Source: UBA6814 sp040753075
Lineage (GTDB): Bacteria; Desulfobacterota; Desulfovibrionia; Desulfovibrionales; Desulfovibrionaceae
Direction: 5' to 3'
DNA length: 64,000 nt
Assembly: GCA_040753075.1 (NCBI GenBank)
Contig: JBFMHA010000005.1
Span: 28,389-92,388 of the forward strand
Part shown: piece after piece, positions 33,658-43,085 of the stretch
How positions within the stretch are numbered: position 1 is the stretch's first letter
Layout: the number at the start of each line of letters is the position of its first letter
Program-made: the position numbers and the translations under genes
Notes under the pieces: model-generated
Seen by the model: only the letters and a program-made list of their open reading frames with translations
The model's database searches: none
Told to the model about the DNA's origin: nothing

Positions 33658-36300
33658 TTATTCCCGCTTTCCCCGCGCCGGCAGCCGGAAGGCGAACACC
33701 GCTCCGCGGCCGTCCGGGCCGGGTTCGGCCCAGATGGCTCCTCCGTAGTGCTCCACGATCTGCTGGCAGATGGCGAGGCCCAGGCCCGTCCCCTTGGGCT
33801 TGTCCCGGTCCCGGTCTCCGTCGGTCATTTGGTAGAACTTCTGGAAGATGAGCCCGCGCTCGGACTCGGGCACGCCTGGGCCGGTATCCGCCACCCGGAC
33901 CTCCACCGCGCCGCCCACGGCCCGGGCCGAAAGCTCCACGGTTCCGGACGGGGTGAACTTCAGGGCGTTGTCCAGCAGGTTCATGACCACCTGCTCCATC
34001 CGGTCCCGGTCGGCGCGCACCCAGGGCAGAGCGTCGGGCAGCGCGGTGCGCAGGGTCAGTTCCGGCCTGGCCGCGAAGGCCCCGGCCACGGCCGTGGCGG
34101 AGTGCCTCAGCAACTCCGCCAGGTCCAGGTCCTGGTCCCGCCACTGCATGCGGCCGGACTCGATCTTGTTCAGGTCCAGGAGATCCCCCACCAGCCGGGA
34201 CAGACGCTGTCCCTCCAGCACGATGATCCCCGCATCCTCCACGATCATTTGGCTCTTGCGGGCCAGGAGGGGGGCGTCCTGGGCCAGGTCCGCGAAATGC
34301 CGGAGATGGAGCTTCTGGATGAGCCGGGCGAAGCCCAGGATGGAGGTGAGCGGGGTGCGCAGCTCATGCGAGGCCGAGGACAGGAAGGCGCTCATCTGGG
34401 CGTTGAGTTCGGTGAGCCGCTGGTTGGCTTCGGTGAGCTCCCGGGTGCGGGCCGCCACCTGGCGCTCCAGGTCGGCGTGGGCGCTGCGCAGGGCGGCCTC
34501 GGCCCGCTTGCGCTCCGAGATGTCCTGGCAGATCACCTGGTGGGCGGGGCGGCCGTTGAACTCGATCATGCGCACCGACACCTCGGCGTCGAAGCGGCCG
34601 CCGTCGGCCCGGACCATGACCGCCTCGTAGCGGGAGGGCAGCCCGGGCTCGCCCGCCATGCGCCGTCGGGCCAAGTCCTTGATGCGGGGCCGCTCCTCGG
34701 GCGGAAAGTGATCGAAGGCGTTGCGGCCGAGCAGGGCGTCGGGGGAGGGGCAGCCGAAATCCAGGGCCGCGGCCGGGTTGGCGAAGACCACGAGGTTGTC
34801 CTGGAAGATGACCAGGCTCAACGGGAGCATCTCCACCAGGGTGCGGTAGCGCTGTTCGTTTTCGGCCAATTCGCGCTCGGCGCGAATGATGTCGGACACG
34901 TCGAACACGATGCCCCGGAGGCCCGCAGGCCGCCCATCCCGGGCGATGACGTGGGAGTAGATGCGTACTGGCGCAACCCGGCCGTCCTTGTGCAGGCAGC
35001 GGTATTCCCCGCCCAGCAGGCCGTCGCCCGCCAGCTGTCGGCCGAGGTTCTCCCGGGCCCGCTCCCGGTCCTCGGCGGCGACCAGATTCAGGATGTACAG
35101 CCCGGCCTTCAGGTCTTCCTGGGTGTAACCGAACATGGTTTCGGCCGTGGCGTTGAGGAAGGTGAAGCGGCCTTCCAGGTCCAGTTCGAACACGGACTGG
35201 GGCAGGTGGTCCACCAGGTCCCGGAAACGGGCCTCGCTCTCGCGGAGGGCGGCTTCCGCCCTGCGGCGGTCGCCCACCTCCCGGGTGAGCGCCAGGTTGG
35301 AGCGGATGAGGTTGGCGGTGCGCTCCTCCACCCGGGCTTCCAGGGTTTCGTTCACGGCCCGCAGGTTGGCCTCGGCGTTTTTGTGCTCCGCCATGAGGGC
35401 CGCCATGAGCAGGACGGTGGTTCCGGCCAGGTCCATGGCGAGCAAGTGTCCGAGAACCACCGCCTCGGGCTGGCCTGAGCCGAATAACCCGGCTCCCAGG
35501 GGGGCGTGGGTCATGCCCAGCATGCCGGCCAGCGCGGTGGCCAGCGCGGCGCCCCAGGCCCCGAAGCGGAAGGCGCACCAGACCAGGAAAGGCAGGGGAA
35601 GGGCGCCGGCGGCCCCGCCCAGGGCGGACGAGCCGCCGGACATGAGGATCAGGCAGACGCCGGCCAGCAGGGAAAGGACCGCGCCCAGTTCGGTCATCCG
35701 GGCCAGGGACGGTCGCGCAGTTCGCCCCGCCCGGAAACCGAGCACGGCGGGAGGGAAGAGGAGCATGGCCGAAGACTGGGCCAGCCACCAGGAGACGAAG
35801 GCTGCGGGAGCCTGGGGCAGCGGGGCCAGGCCCGTAGCCACCAGGGTGGCGCAGCCCAGGGCTGCGGCCAGAAAGGCCGAGCCCAGGACCACCATGACGT
35901 AGAGGCCGGCGTCCCGCAGCCGGGAGAAGGGCCAGGCCGGACAGAGCCGGTGCAGGGCAAGGTGCGCCCCGGCCACCACCAGCACCTGGCCGGAGGCCAG
36001 GGCCGACGCCAGGGCCAGGGCCGCGACCGGACCGAGGCCGGCCAGTTCCCGGGCTGCCGGATACACGGCCAGGATGGCGCCTGCGGCCAGTCCGGGCAGG
36101 ATGCGCAGGCCCGCGGCCAGGGCCAGGGCCAGGCCCAGGCCGGTGGACGGCCACAGGGCCAGGGCCGCCTCCCCGGGCAGGGCGGCGAGGAGGCCCAGCC
36201 GGGCCAGGAGGGCGTAGCCCAGCGCGACGCCCAGCCAGGCCGCGGGCCAGCGCCAGCGAGGGGGCAGCCTCGCGATGATTCCCTCAAGGAGGTCGGGCAT
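33658..36300 (-). CDS. MASE1 membrane sensor histidine kinase with two PAS domains
   Basis: 880 residues. Residues 1 to about 300 form eight or so helices of the MASE1 type (LALWPSTGLGLALALAAG). A coiled coil follows, then PAS (FELDLEGRFTFLNATAETMF), a second PAS (LVIFQDNLVVFANPAAAL) and another coiled coil. HisKA is SHELRTPLTSILGFA; HATPase shows NLLDNALKFTPSG, DTGPGVP and GTGLGLAIC. No receiver domain or adjacent regulator is present. The catalytic core is very like the kinase at 12621-14609 (SHELRTPLTSILGFA and LLDLNKIESGR), so the two may share an unlinked response regulator. Confidence 0.92.
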   Translation of the reverse strand: MPDLLEGIIARLPPRWRWPAAWLGVALGYALLARLGLLAALPGEAALALWPSTGLGLALALAAGLRILPGLAAGAILAVYPAARELAGLGPVAALALASALASGQVLVVAGAHLALHRLCPAWPFSRLRDAGLYVMVVLGSAFLAAALGCATLVATGLAPLPQAPAAFVSWWLAQSSAMLLFPPAVLGFRAGRTARPSLARMTELGAVLSLLAGVCLILMSGGSSALGGAAGALPLPFLVWCAFRFGAWGAALATALAGMLGMTHAPLGAGLFGSGQPEAVVLGHLLAMDLAGTTVLLMAALMAEHKNAEANLRAVNETLEARVEERTANLIRSNLALTREVGDRRRAEAALRESEARFRDLVDHLPQSVFELDLEGRFTFLNATAETMFGYTQEDLKAGLYILNLVAAEDRERARENLGRQLAGDGLLGGEYRCLHKDGRVAPVRIYSHVIARDGRPAGLRGIVFDVSDIIRAERELAENEQRYRTLVEMLPLSLVIFQDNLVVFANPAAALDFGCPSPDALLGRNAFDHFPPEERPRIKDLARRRMAGEPGLPSRYEAVMVRADGGRFDAEVSVRMIEFNGRPAHQVICQDISERKRAEAALRSAHADLERQVAARTRELTEANQRLTELNAQMSAFLSSASHELRTPLTSILGFARLIQKLHLRHFADLAQDAPLLARKSQMIVEDAGIIVLEGQRLSRLVGDLLDLNKIESGRMQWRDQDLDLAELLRHSATAVAGAFAARPELTLRTALPDALPWVRADRDRMEQVVMNLLDNALKFTPSGTVELSARAVGGAVEVRVADTGPGVPESERGLIFQKFYQMTDGDRDRDKPKGTGLGLAICQQIVEHYGGAIWAEPGPDGRGAVFAFRLPARGKRE

Positions 36301-36433
36301 GATCTCTCGTCCCCCTCGATCGTGATTCGAACGAGGAGATTGTTACGTGGCCCGTCGAGCCAGTCAAGGCCGGTTTCCGGGAATGAGAGAAATGGCGGGC
36401 CAAGGGCGGCCCGACGGTCGGGGACGCCGTCTC

Positions 36434-37312
36434 CTACCCGGCCACGGCCGCGCGGCGGCGGTCCAGGTGGAGGTTGGGCAGGGCGATGCCGGCCACGATG
36501 CAGGCCATCCCGCCCAACTGGGGCAGGGCCACGGGTTCGCCCAGGACCAGGGCGGCCAGGATCAGGGTGGCCACCGGCTCGAAGGAGGAGAAGATGGAGG
36601 CCATGGCGCTGCCCACGAGCTCCACCGAGGCGAAGAGCAGGGACACGGCCAGGACCGTGGACACCAGGCCCATGCCCGCGGCCAGGGCCAGGCGGGGGCC
36701 GTCCAGGGCGAGCAGCGGTCCCGGTCCGCCGGCCAGGTTGAAGAACAGGGCGGCGAAGAGGATCACGTACAGGGTGAGGCTGCGCGCCTTCTCGCCCCTG
36801 AGGAAGGCCTGCACCAGGGTGAGGTAGGTGGAGTAGGTGAGCATGGCCCCCAGGGCCAGCAGCACGCCCCGGGCGGACATGTCCCGGGCGAAGGCGTCGT
36901 AGAACACCAGGGCGCTGCCCGCCAGGACCAGGAACAGGGAGACGCCCACCACCCGGTTGATGCGGGTCCGGCCCAGGGCCGCGGCGGCCAGGGTCACGGC
37001 GAGGGGGTAGATGTACAGGATGAGGGAGGTGGTGGCCGCCGGCACGTGGGCCAGGGAGCCCATGAAGCACAGGCTCTGCACCGGGTAGACGCAGATCCCG
37101 AGCAGGGCGGCCTTGGCCAGGGTGCGCGGCCCGACCCGGAGCAGGTCCGGCCGGGTGGCCGCGGTGTACCCCAGGAGGATCAGCGCCCCGGCCAGGAACC
37201 GGTACTGGATGATCTCCCAGGTGGCCAGGCCCAGGCCGTAGCCGAGCTTGCCGAATATCGCGAGCGTGCCGAAACAGCAGGCCGACAGGACCGCATACAC
37301 CAAACCGCGCAT
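36434..37312 (-). CDS. EamA/DMT-superfamily transporter
   Basis: 292 residues, ten predicted helices in two EamA repeats. The first repeat begins GLVYAVLSACCFGTLAIFGK and the second ends with LGEPVALPQLGGMACIVAGI. Start ATG at 37312 has AGGAGGCGGGC. It follows the acyl-CoA ligase operon on the same strand with a 106-bp gap, so read-through is possible. Exported substrate unknown; amino acids or metabolites are usual for the family. Confidence 0.87.
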   Translation of the reverse strand: MRGLVYAVLSACCFGTLAIFGKLGYGLGLATWEIIQYRFLAGALILLGYTAATRPDLLRVGPRTLAKAALLGICVYPVQSLCFMGSLAHVPAATTSLILYIYPLAVTLAAAALGRTRINRVVGVSLFLVLAGSALVFYDAFARDMSARGVLLALGAMLTYSTYLTLVQAFLRGEKARSLTLYVILFAALFFNLAGGPGPLLALDGPRLALAAGMGLVSTVLAVSLLFASVELVGSAMASIFSSFEPVATLILAALVLGEPVALPQLGGMACIVAGIALPNLHLDRRRAAVAG

Positions 37313-37418
37313 GCCCGCCTCCTGCGCTGCGAGTTGGCCCGAAATCCGGGCAGATGCAATGGGCCGGCGCACGCGCCGGCCGAGGAAGGCGCGGGAGCCG
37401 CCCGCCGTCCGTTCCGGA

Positions 37419-39062
37419 CTACTTCCCTGCCGCGTCCCTGGCCCGGATCTCGGCGCGCTTGATCTTGCCGGAGATGGTCTTGGGCAGTTCGGGCACGAAG
37501 TCGATGATCCGGGGGTACTTGTAGGGAGCGGTCACGGTCTTTACGTGCTCCTGGAGCTCCTTGGCCAGTTCGTCCGACTCCTCGAAGCCCCCGGCCAGGA
37601 CCACCGTGGCCTTGACCGCCTGGCCGCGCACCGGGTCGGGCACGCCCGTCACCGCGGCCTCGATGACCGCGGGGTGGGAGATGAGCGCGCTCTCCACCTC
37701 GAAGGGGCCGATGCGGTAGCCCGAGCTCTTGATGAGGTCGTCCATGCGGCCCAGGAACCAGAGGTAGCCGTCCTCGTCCATCCAGGCCTTGTCCCCGGTG
37801 TGGTAGAAGCCGTCGTAGAGCGCGGCCGCGGTGCGCTCCGGATCGTCCAGGTAGTGGGTGAACAGGCCCAGGGGGCGCTTCTCGCTGACCCGGACGCAGA
37901 TTTCCCCCTCCTCTCCCGGGGCAACGGGCCGGCCCTCGACGTCCAGAAGCACGATGTCCCAGCCCGGCGCGGGACGGCCGATGGACCCGGGCTTGGGCTC
38001 CATGAACGGGAACGTGGCCACCTGCAGGGTGGTTTCGGTCTGGCCGTAGCCCTCGTAGATGGGAAGGCCGGTGGCGGTCTTCCAGGCGTAGAACACCGAG
38101 TCGTTCAGGAGTTCGCCCGCGGTGGTGCAGTGGCGCAGGGAGGACAGGTCGTATTTGGCCAGGTCCTGGCGCACCAGGAAGCGGTACACCGTGGGCGGGG
38201 CGCAGAAGGAGGTGACCTGGTTGTCGGCCATGACCCTGAGCAGCTCCGCCGGGTCGAACTTGCCCCGGAAGTCGTAGACGAACACCGAGGCTCCGGCCAT
38301 CCACTGGCCGTAGAGCTTGCCCCACACCGCCTTGCCCCAGCCGGTGTCGGCCACGGTGAGGTGCACGTCGCCCTCGCCCAGGTCGTGCCAGTAGGTCCCG
38401 GTGGTGTAATGGCCGAGCGGATAGGTGTGGGGGTGCTCCACCATCTTGGGCATGCCGGTGGTGCCCGAGGTGAAGAAGATGAGCAGGGAGTCCTCCCCGC
38501 CCGCGGCGTCCGCGGGCCGGGGGAAGGTGTCCGCCGCCGTCGCCCGGATGTCCTCCAGCCGGGCCCAGCCCGGCTGCGGCTCGCCCGGGCCGGCCTGGAC
38601 CAGGTGGGCCAGGGTGGGGGCGTCGGCGCGGGCGGCCTGGACCTTGGCCGCCTGGGAGTCCTCGCAGATGACTCCCCTGATCTTGCCGAAATTGGCCCGG
38701 TACACGATGTCCTTGGTGGTCAGCAGGTTGGGCGATGGCACCGCCACCGCGCCCAGGCGGTGCAGGGCCAGCATGGCGGTCCAGAACTCGATGCGCCGGA
38801 ACAGGATGAGCATGATCCGGTCGCCCTTGGCCACGCCCCTGTCCCTGAGGGCGTTGGCCAGGCGGCAGGATTCGCGCCGGAGGAAGTCGAAGCTCACGTC
38901 GCGGCGGGCGCCGTCCGGGCCGATGTGCACCAGGGCCTTGCGCTGCGGGTGGGCGTCGGCGATGGGGTCGAAGCTGTCGAAGGCGAAGTTGTAGCCGGAA
39001 GGCACGTCCATGGAGAACGCGGCGGCGAACTCCTCGTAGCTGGCGGGTTTGAGCTTCTTCAT
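37419..39062 (-). CDS. AMP-forming acyl-CoA synthetase (ACSM/benzoate-CoA-ligase-like), second of a pair
   Basis: 547 residues. ATP-binding loop FFTSGTTGMPK, A5 region YEGYGQTETT, YHTGDKAWMDEDGYLWF, hinge GRMDDLIKSSGYRIGPFEVE and catalytic Lys near PKTISGKIKR. FAFDSFDPIADAHPQRKALV at the start resembles medium-chain/aromatic acyl-CoA ligases. It activates a carboxylic acid to its CoA thioester; substrate not defined. Start has CTAGGAGCCGACC, 9 bases after the XRE-cupin stop. Last gene of a four-gene operon of two regulator-ligase pairs. Confidence 0.9.
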   Translation of the reverse strand: MKKLKPASYEEFAAAFSMDVPSGYNFAFDSFDPIADAHPQRKALVHIGPDGARRDVSFDFLRRESCRLANALRDRGVAKGDRIMLILFRRIEFWTAMLALHRLGAVAVPSPNLLTTKDIVYRANFGKIRGVICEDSQAAKVQAARADAPTLAHLVQAGPGEPQPGWARLEDIRATAADTFPRPADAAGGEDSLLIFFTSGTTGMPKMVEHPHTYPLGHYTTGTYWHDLGEGDVHLTVADTGWGKAVWGKLYGQWMAGASVFVYDFRGKFDPAELLRVMADNQVTSFCAPPTVYRFLVRQDLAKYDLSSLRHCTTAGELLNDSVFYAWKTATGLPIYEGYGQTETTLQVATFPFMEPKPGSIGRPAPGWDIVLLDVEGRPVAPGEEGEICVRVSEKRPLGLFTHYLDDPERTAAALYDGFYHTGDKAWMDEDGYLWFLGRMDDLIKSSGYRIGPFEVESALISHPAVIEAAVTGVPDPVRGQAVKATVVLAGGFEESDELAKELQEHVKTVTAPYKYPRIIDFVPELPKTISGKIKRAEIRARDAAGK

Positions 39063-39071
39063 GGTCGGCTC

Positions 39072-39623
39072 CTAGAGGATCACGTCCAGGAACAGGGCGT
39101 CCCGGCCGTCCAGGCCGCGCAGGGCGTGGGGATTGGAGGCGTCGAAGTACAGGGAGTCGCCGGGCTCGAGCGCCAGCTTCTTGCCGCCCAGGGTGATCTC
39201 CAGCCGGCCTTCGAGCATGTACACGAACTCCTGGCCGGGGTGCTGGGTGAAGCTGACGTCCGCCTCCTCCTTGGCCGGCACCCGGATGAGGAAGGGCTCC
39301 ATCTTGCGTCCGGTGAAGGTGTAGGCCAGGTTGCGGTAGTCGTAGTCCTTGCGCCGCTCCACGGACAGGCCCTGGCCCTTGCGCACCAGGCAGTGGTCGT
39401 GCAGGCGGGCTTCGCCGCCGGACAGGAGCACCGTGAGGTCGACCCTTCCGGCCTTGGCCGCGGCGGCCACGAAGCTCACCGGAATCTCCACCGCGCCCGA
39501 CTCGTAGCGCTCCAGGGTCTCCAGGCTCACGCCCAGGCGCTCGGCCATGGCCGAGGGCCCCAGTCCCATGGCCTCGCGCAGCCCGCGCAGCCGGGGTCCG
39601 ATCTCCTTGTAGGCCTGTTCCAT
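39072..39623 (-). CDS. XRE-family regulator with C-terminal cupin, second of a pair
   Basis: 183 residues. An N-terminal HTH (LRGLREAMGLGPSAMAERLG, about 10-65) is joined to a cupin at about 105-183 (QHPGQEFVYMLEGRLEI, LEPGDSLYFDASNPHALRG). HTH-cupin proteins usually repress nearby catabolic genes and respond to a small ligand. Start ATG has AGAGGAAGACGAC. Sandwiched between the two ligase genes in one transcription unit; probable local regulator of them. Confidence 0.9.
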   Translation of the reverse strand: MEQAYKEIGPRLRGLREAMGLGPSAMAERLGVSLETLERYESGAVEIPVSFVAAAAKAGRVDLTVLLSGGEARLHDHCLVRKGQGLSVERRKDYDYRNLAYTFTGRKMEPFLIRVPAKEEADVSFTQHPGQEFVYMLEGRLEITLGGKKLALEPGDSLYFDASNPHALRGLDGRDALFLDVIL

Positions 39624-39664
39624 GTCGTCTTCCTCTCGGGGTAACCCGTCGTCTCTTGACGTGG

Positions 39665-41311
39665 TCATGCGTCGGGGAACAGCTCGGTGGCCATCTCCCG
39701 CAGCTTGTACTTCTGGACCTTGCCGCTGGCGGTCATGGGGTAGGCGTCCATGATGTGGACATAGCGCGGGATCTTGTGCCAGGCGATCTTGCCCCGGCAG
39801 AAGCCCTGCACGTCCTCGGGGGAGAGGGACGCGCCCTCCCTGGGCACGATGAAGGCGCCCACCTCCTCGCCGTACTTGCGGCTGGGCACCCCGGCCACCT
39901 GGACGTCCCTGACCCCCTCCATGGTGTAGAGGAACTCCTCGATCTCCCGCGGGTAGATGTTCTCGCCGCCGCGGATTATCATGTCCTTGAGCCGGCCGGT
40001 GATGGCCAGGTAGCCGGCCTCGTCCATGACCCCCAGGTCGCCGGAGCGCAGCCAGCCGTCGGGGGTGATGGCCTTGGCCGTGGCCTCGGGCATGTTGAAG
40101 TAGCCCTTCATCACGTTGTAGCCCCGGCACACCACCTCGCCCTGCTGGCCCCGGGGCAGCTCCTCGCCGGTCACGGGGTCGGCCACCCTGACCTCGATGC
40201 CGGGCATGGCCCGGCCCACGGTCTCGGTGCGGCGGCGGATGTCGTCGTCCTGGCGGGTCTGGGTCATCACCGGCGAACCCTCGGTGAGGCCGTAGCAGAT
40301 GGTGATGTCCCGCATGTACATCTTCTCCATGACCTGGCGCATGGTGTGCACCGGACAGGGAGAGCCGGCCATGATGCCGGTGCGCAGGGAGGAGAAGTCG
40401 ATCTTGGGGAACAGGGCGTGCTCCAGCATGGCGATGAACATGGTGGGCACGCCGTAGACCGCGGTGCACTTCTCGCCTTCGATGGCCATCATCACGTCCA
40501 CGGGCTTGAAGGTCTCCACGATGACCATGCACGCCCCGTGGTTCACCGCGGCCATGACCCCCAGCACGCAGCCGAAGCAGTGGAACAGCGGCACCGGCAG
40601 GCACAGCCGGTCCTTGGGGCTGAAGTTCTGGTGGGCGCCGATCCAGTAGCCGTTGTTCAGGATGTTGAAGTGGGTGAGCATGACCCCCTTGGGGAACCCG
40701 GTGGTGCCCGAGGTGTACTGCATGTTCACCACGTCGTGCGGGGACAGGGAGGCCTGGCGCTCGGCGTACGCCTCGTCGGTCACGGTGGCGGCCAGGGAGA
40801 GGACCTCGGGCGCCGAGTACATGCCGCGGTGCTTCTGGGGTCCCAGGAAGAATACCCGCTTGAGGCGGGGGAGGGCCTCGCTCTTCAGCTCGCCGCGGGG
40901 CTGGATGCCCAGCTCGGGAGCCAGATCGCGCATGGTGAGCACGTAGTCCGTGTCCCGGTAGCCGTCGATGAGGAAGATGTTCTCGCACTCGGAATGCTTG
41001 AGCAGGTACTCCAGCTCCCGGATCTTGTAGCTGGTGTTCACCGTGAGCAGCACCGCGCCGATGCGGGCCGTGGCGAACATGAGGCTGACCCAGTGGGGCA
41101 CGTTGGTGGCCCACACCGCGACCTTCTCGCCCTTGGCGACGCCCAGGGCCATGAGGCCCTTGGCCAGCTGGTCCACGTGCTCGTCGAACTGGCGCCAGGT
41201 GAGGCGGAAATTGCGGTCATGGTAGACCAGGGCCTCGTTGTCCGGATGCTTCTGCGCGGTTTCGCGCAGGAGCTGGCCCAGGGTTGTCTCGCGGGTGACG
41301 GGGCGCTCCAC
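39665..41311 (-). CDS. AMP-forming acyl-CoA synthetase (fatty-acyl-CoA-ligase-like), first of a pair
   Basis: 548 residues from a GTG start (GGAGGTCCAGC upstream). ATP loop QYTSGTTGFPKG, YGLTEGSPV, GWLRSGDLGVMDEAGYL, GRLKDMIIRGGENIYPREIE and ASGKVQKYK are all intact. The family order resembles FadK/medium-chain acyl-CoA synthetases. It ends 41 bases before the second XRE-cupin gene and begins 10 bases after the first. Substrate probably a fatty or branched acid; inference. Confidence 0.9.
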   Translation of the reverse strand: MERPVTRETTLGQLLRETAQKHPDNEALVYHDRNFRLTWRQFDEHVDQLAKGLMALGVAKGEKVAVWATNVPHWVSLMFATARIGAVLLTVNTSYKIRELEYLLKHSECENIFLIDGYRDTDYVLTMRDLAPELGIQPRGELKSEALPRLKRVFFLGPQKHRGMYSAPEVLSLAATVTDEAYAERQASLSPHDVVNMQYTSGTTGFPKGVMLTHFNILNNGYWIGAHQNFSPKDRLCLPVPLFHCFGCVLGVMAAVNHGACMVIVETFKPVDVMMAIEGEKCTAVYGVPTMFIAMLEHALFPKIDFSSLRTGIMAGSPCPVHTMRQVMEKMYMRDITICYGLTEGSPVMTQTRQDDDIRRRTETVGRAMPGIEVRVADPVTGEELPRGQQGEVVCRGYNVMKGYFNMPEATAKAITPDGWLRSGDLGVMDEAGYLAITGRLKDMIIRGGENIYPREIEEFLYTMEGVRDVQVAGVPSRKYGEEVGAFIVPREGASLSPEDVQGFCRGKIAWHKIPRYVHIMDAYPMTASGKVQKYKLREMATELFPDA

Positions 41312-41321
41312 GCTGGACCTC

Positions 41322-41888
41322 CTAGAACGGGACGTAGACCACGGCGTGGATGGCTGCGGGCTCGTCGCCCTCGCAGGCCACCAAGTGCGGGACCACGGAG
41401 TTGTAGTAGGCGCTGTCGCCCGGGTTCAGGACGATGGTCTGGGCGCCGTAGACCAGGCGCACCTTGCCGCGCAGCACCACGATGAACTCCTCGCCCTCGT
41501 GGACGCCGGGCTCGGCGCCGGTCCCGCCGGGCGTCATCTCGATGTAGAAGGGCTCCATGTGGCGGTCGGCCTTGCCGCGGCCCAGGCAGTGGTACTGCAT
41601 GTGGCCCGGCCGGTGCGTCCCGGTCTGGGCCAGGGACGCGCCCTGGCGCTCCTCGGCCCGGACCACGCAGGGGTCCTGGCTGACGGCGTCGTCGGTGAAG
41701 GTGCCCAGTCGCGCGCCCATGGCGCGGGAAATCTTGACCAGGACGCCCAGGGCCGGGGACTCGCCCTGGTCCTCGATGGCGGAAAGGCGCTCCAGGCTTA
41801 TCTGGGCTTTGCGGGCCAGTTCGTCGCGGGACAGCTTGCGCTCCTCGCGCATGGCCCGGATGCGGGCGCCGAGCTTCGGGCTGAGCAT
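41322..41888 (-). CDS. XRE-family regulator with C-terminal cupin, first of a pair
   Basis: 188 residues. HTH at about 8-65 (IRAMREERKLSRDELARKAQ), cupin at about 110-188 (VHEGEEFIVVLRGKVRLVYG, LNPGDSAYYNSVVPHLVA). Start ATG at 41888 has AGGAGGTCTTCC. First gene of the operon regulator-ligase-regulator-ligase. It resembles the second XRE-cupin in layout but they are clearly diverged, suggesting an old duplication of the pair. Confidence 0.9.
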   Translation of the reverse strand: MLSPKLGARIRAMREERKLSRDELARKAQISLERLSAIEDQGESPALGVLVKISRAMGARLGTFTDDAVSQDPCVVRAEERQGASLAQTGTHRPGHMQYHCLGRGKADRHMEPFYIEMTPGGTGAEPGVHEGEEFIVVLRGKVRLVYGAQTIVLNPGDSAYYNSVVPHLVACEGDEPAAIHAVVYVPF

Positions 41889-42025
41889 GGAAGACCTCCT
41901 GAAAAATGCGAAGTATCCCGGGGTGATGTCATGCTGCGGCAAGGCCGGAGCCGCGGGACGGCGGACCATACGTCAAAACCCTTTCCTGGGCAACACTCCC
42001 GATCGGCGGAGGATTGGGCCGGTAT

Positions 42026-43045
42026 TCAGCGGACTTCGAGGCTGCGGGCGGCCCGGAGCGCCACGTCGCGCTTTCCGGAAGCGTCGGCGCGGGAGAGGGT
42101 GTAGAGCCCGGTGTAGGTCCCCGGAGGCCAGGGCGCGACCCGGCGGCGCTTGCCGACGTAGTCCAGGCGCTGGGCCTGGGACCGGTCCAGATCCTGCCGG
42201 TGTTCGGCCAGCACCGCGCCGTCAGGCCCGATGAGGCGCAGGTGCATCTGGTCCCCGGCGCGCAGGCCCAGGGTCTGGACCCAGAAGACCACCGCCGGGG
42301 CGATGACCGAAAACCGCTCCGGGCCGGGGCCTCCGGCCGGGAGCGAAGGCTGGTTCGGGGGCTGGGAGGCAAAGCCTGCGCCGGCCAGGGCGCTGGGCGC
42401 GTAGGCAAGCCGGGCCAGGGCCGCGGGGCTCCACAGCGGAGAGCCTCCCGGCCCGCATTCCGGGCCGCCGGCCAGGCCGCGGAAGGGATCCGCCGGCCGG
42501 CCGTCCTTGCGCACGGACAACTCCACGTGGGGGAACTCGGTGCGGCCGGACAGGCCAACCCGGCCCAGGACCTGGCCGGCCTCCACCCGCTGCTTGGGAG
42601 CGACCCGCAGGCTGCCCTTGCGCAGGTGGGCGTAGGCCGTGCTCCATCCGCCGGGGTGTTCGAGCACCACCATGTTGCCCCCGCCGCTGTGCTCCAGGAC
42701 GCTTGGATCGGACAGGGCCAGGCCCACGTCGTCCATGCCGTCGCGCACCGCCCGCACCACGCCCGCGGCCGCGGCCAGAACCTCCGCCCCGTCGCGCAGG
42801 GCCGCCGGATCCAGAGGCCGGAAATCGGTGCCGGCGTGGCCGTCGTAGGCCAGCGGGCCGCAGGCGTAGTCCCGGACGCCGGGGCCGGGGTCCTGGTCCA
42901 CGTAGTTCTGGATGAAGCAGTCCAGGCCGTTGGTGCAGCGCAGGGGGGGCTCCAGCACCAGGACCGCGGCGTCCTGGGCTGCGGCCGGGAGGCCCTGGCC
43001 CAGGGCCAGGAGCAGGCAGAGAAGGAGAGAGGCGGGGCGCAGCAT
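42026..43045 (-). CDS. Secreted M23-like peptidase with altered zinc motif
   Basis: 339 residues. A signal peptide ends at AAAQ. The LytM/M23 fold is recognised from YDGHAGTDF (His-x3-Asp zinc ligands), GGGNMVVLEHPGGWSTAYAHL and a late FPHVELSVRKDGRPADP. In active M23 enzymes the last motif is His-x-His; here it reads His-x-Glu, so the third zinc ligand is replaced. The C-terminal third (about 225-339) is an unassigned beta-rich region. It may be a weak or inactive hydrolase, or use Glu as ligand. Acts in the periplasm on peptidoglycan or related peptides. Confidence 0.82.
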   Translation of the reverse strand: MLRPASLLLCLLLALGQGLPAAAQDAAVLVLEPPLRCTNGLDCFIQNYVDQDPGPGVRDYACGPLAYDGHAGTDFRPLDPAALRDGAEVLAAAAGVVRAVRDGMDDVGLALSDPSVLEHSGGGNMVVLEHPGGWSTAYAHLRKGSLRVAPKQRVEAGQVLGRVGLSGRTEFPHVELSVRKDGRPADPFRGLAGGPECGPGGSPLWSPAALARLAYAPSALAGAGFASQPPNQPSLPAGGPGPERFSVIAPAVVFWVQTLGLRAGDQMHLRLIGPDGAVLAEHRQDLDRSQAQRLDYVGKRRRVAPWPPGTYTGLYTLSRADASGKRDVALRAARSLEVR

Positions 43046-43085
43046 GGCCCCAGCCTACATCAGGTATATGCTGTTGCGGAAGGGG

